Below, one piece after another: positions 63,097-64,000 of a stretch of DNA of 64,000 bases. Numbering within the stretch: the stretch's first letter is position 1; each line of letters opens with the position of its first letter. Position numbers and translations under genes: made by a program. The DNA is from Phycisphaerales bacterium (lineage in GTDB: Bacteria > Planctomycetota > Phycisphaerae > Phycisphaerales > UBA1924). The notes under the pieces are model-generated. The model searched no databases and was not told the DNA's origin. It saw only the letters and a list, made by a program, of their open reading frames with translations. The stretch lies in NCBI GenBank assembly GCA_905339235.1, contig CAJPFG010000001.1:186001-250000 (forward strand). Direction: 5' to 3'.

Positions 63097-64000
63097 ATGC
63101 CCGCCCAACGTGACTACTACGAAGTCCTCGGGGTCGAAAAGACCGCAGACGCGGAGGAGATCAAGCGCGCCTACCGCCGCCTGGCGATGAAGTACCACCC
63201 GGACCGAAACCCGGGCGACGCCGAGGCCGAGGCCAGGTTCAAGGAAGCCGCCGCGGCCTACGAGGTCCTCGCCGACGTTCAGACCCGCCAACTCTACGAC
63301 CAATACGGGCACGAGGGCCTCCACTCGCGCGGGGCTGCCGCCACCCACGACTTCTCCCGCATGGATATCAACGACATCTTCTCGATGTTCGGCGATATCT
63401 TCGGCGCGGGGGTCGGCGGCGGTGGGGGGCGGAGCGGTCGGCGCGGCCCGGCACGCGGCTACGACCTCGAAACCGAAGTCACGATCACCCTCGACGATGT
63501 CCTCAAGGGCTGCGAGCGCGACGTCGAGTTCACGCGCCTGGACATCTGCGACAAGTGCACAGGCACGGGCGCCAAGCCCGGCTCCAAGCCCGTGCAGTGC
63601 CCAACGTGCGGCGGGCAAGGCCGCGTCCAGCAATCCGGGCTGGGCGGCATGTTCCGCATGGTCACCAACTGCCCCGCCTGCGGCGGGCGCGGCCAGGTGA
63701 TCCGCGAGTTCTGCGAAGGCTGCCGCGGCAAGGGCCGCGTTTCCCGAAAGCGCAAACTCACCGTCAACATCCCGGCGGGGATTCGCGAGGGCCAGGCCGT
63801 GCGCGTCCAAGGTGAGGGCGAGCCCCCGCCCCCGGAAGCCTCTCCCGCGGGCGAGGGCATCCGCGGCGATCTGCACGTGGCGGTGCGGGTGAAGGGGCAC
63901 GATTTCTTCCACCGCGACGGCGATAACCTTCTGCTGGAAATGCCCATCAGTTTCACACAGGCCGCGCTCGGCGCCGATCTCGAGATCCCCACGCTCGACG
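63097..64000 (+). CDS. dnaJ: DnaJ co-chaperone (3' end outside window)
   Basis: Hsp40 stimulates the ATPase of DnaK and delivers unfolded proteins. The visible 301 codons include a J domain (DYYEVLGVEKTADAEEIKRA, HPD at 34-36), a short Gly-rich linker (GAGVGGGGGRSGRRG), and the cysteine-rich domain with four CxxCxGxG motifs: CDKCTGTG, CPTCGGQG, CPACGGRG and CEGCRGKG. The start of the first C-terminal substrate-binding domain follows (TVNIPAGIREGQAVRVQGEG). ATG 63097 is fixed by the J domain. The frame is open at 64000. It lies after the groS-groL pair in a stress-gene group. Confidence 0.94.
   Translation, partial: MPAQRDYYEVLGVEKTADAEEIKRAYRRLAMKYHPDRNPGDAEAEARFKEAAAAYEVLADVQTRQLYDQYGHEGLHSRGAAATHDFSRMDINDIFSMFGDIFGAGVGGGGGRSGRRGPARGYDLETEVTITLDDVLKGCERDVEFTRLDICDKCTGTGAKPGSKPVQCPTCGGQGRVQQSGLGGMFRMVTNCPACGGRGQVIREFCEGCRGKGRVSRKRKLTVNIPAGIREGQAVRVQGEGEPPPPEASPAGEGIRGDLHVAVRVKGHDFFHRDGDNLLLEMPISFTQAALGADLEIPTLD

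Overview
The window is GC-rich DNA that most resembles a planctomycete of the Phycisphaerae type. The clues are prepilin-like proteins with an [19 protein letters not shown] start, a PEP-CTERM-like tail (PAPGALALLGLG then RRRR), collagen-like Gly-X-Y proteins, two GroEL paralogues, and a type II secretion/type IV pilus-like cluster. This placement comes from family knowledge, not from a database search. No tRNA, rRNA, CRISPR array or insertion sequence was recognised.

Layout. 1-9.3 kb: metabolic and housekeeping genes (panC, gcvT, a cysteine desulfurase-family enzyme, a collagen-like secreted protein, an RRM protein, a YhhQ transporter, a B12-domain/MeaB-type GTPase fusion, scpB). 9.3-14.5 kb: a DUF58/transglutaminase pair, a PilZ-like protein and a lipoprotein. 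15-22.6 kb: RNase Y, a small Cse60-like protein, a parvulin-like lipoprotein, a prepilin-like protein, serA-serC and a PEP-CTERM-like protein. 22.6-25.2 kb: a GT9 glycosyltransferase and a SUKH-domain protein of lower GC. 25.2-49 kb: a type II secretion system (gspE on the minus strand, then gspF-G-H-I-J-K-L, a GspM/GspC-like fusion, a giant secretin and a small lipoprotein). 49-53.3 kb: sucA-sucB. 53.3-58 kb: a minus-strand group with a membrane protein, a low-molecular-weight phosphatase, a glycosyltransferase, two related lipoproteins, a DUF2752 protein and nuoA. 58-64 kb: a chaperone group (groL, small protein, DedA, groS, second groL, dnaJ running off the end).

The most striking item is the secretin gene at 35577-48509. 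It encodes 4310 residues, where ordinary GspD has roughly 600-750. Between an N0-like domain and a normal C-terminal secretin domain I count about 46 secretin N-type repeats of about 84 residues. A signal-peptide-like hydrophobic segment sits in the middle and a 389-residue superunit is duplicated. The neighbouring pseudopilins and platform proteins are of normal size, so an ordinary secretion motor seems to be paired with an exceptionally long periplasmic channel.

Two further patterns cross gene borders. About ten genes have a TANNNT -10-like hexamer only 5-9 bases before the start codon, which suggests leaderless transcription. The plus strand is G-rich on the left and C-rich on the right regardless of gene direction, with the change falling inside the secretin gene. 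That is what a replication terminus region or a rearrangement border would look like.
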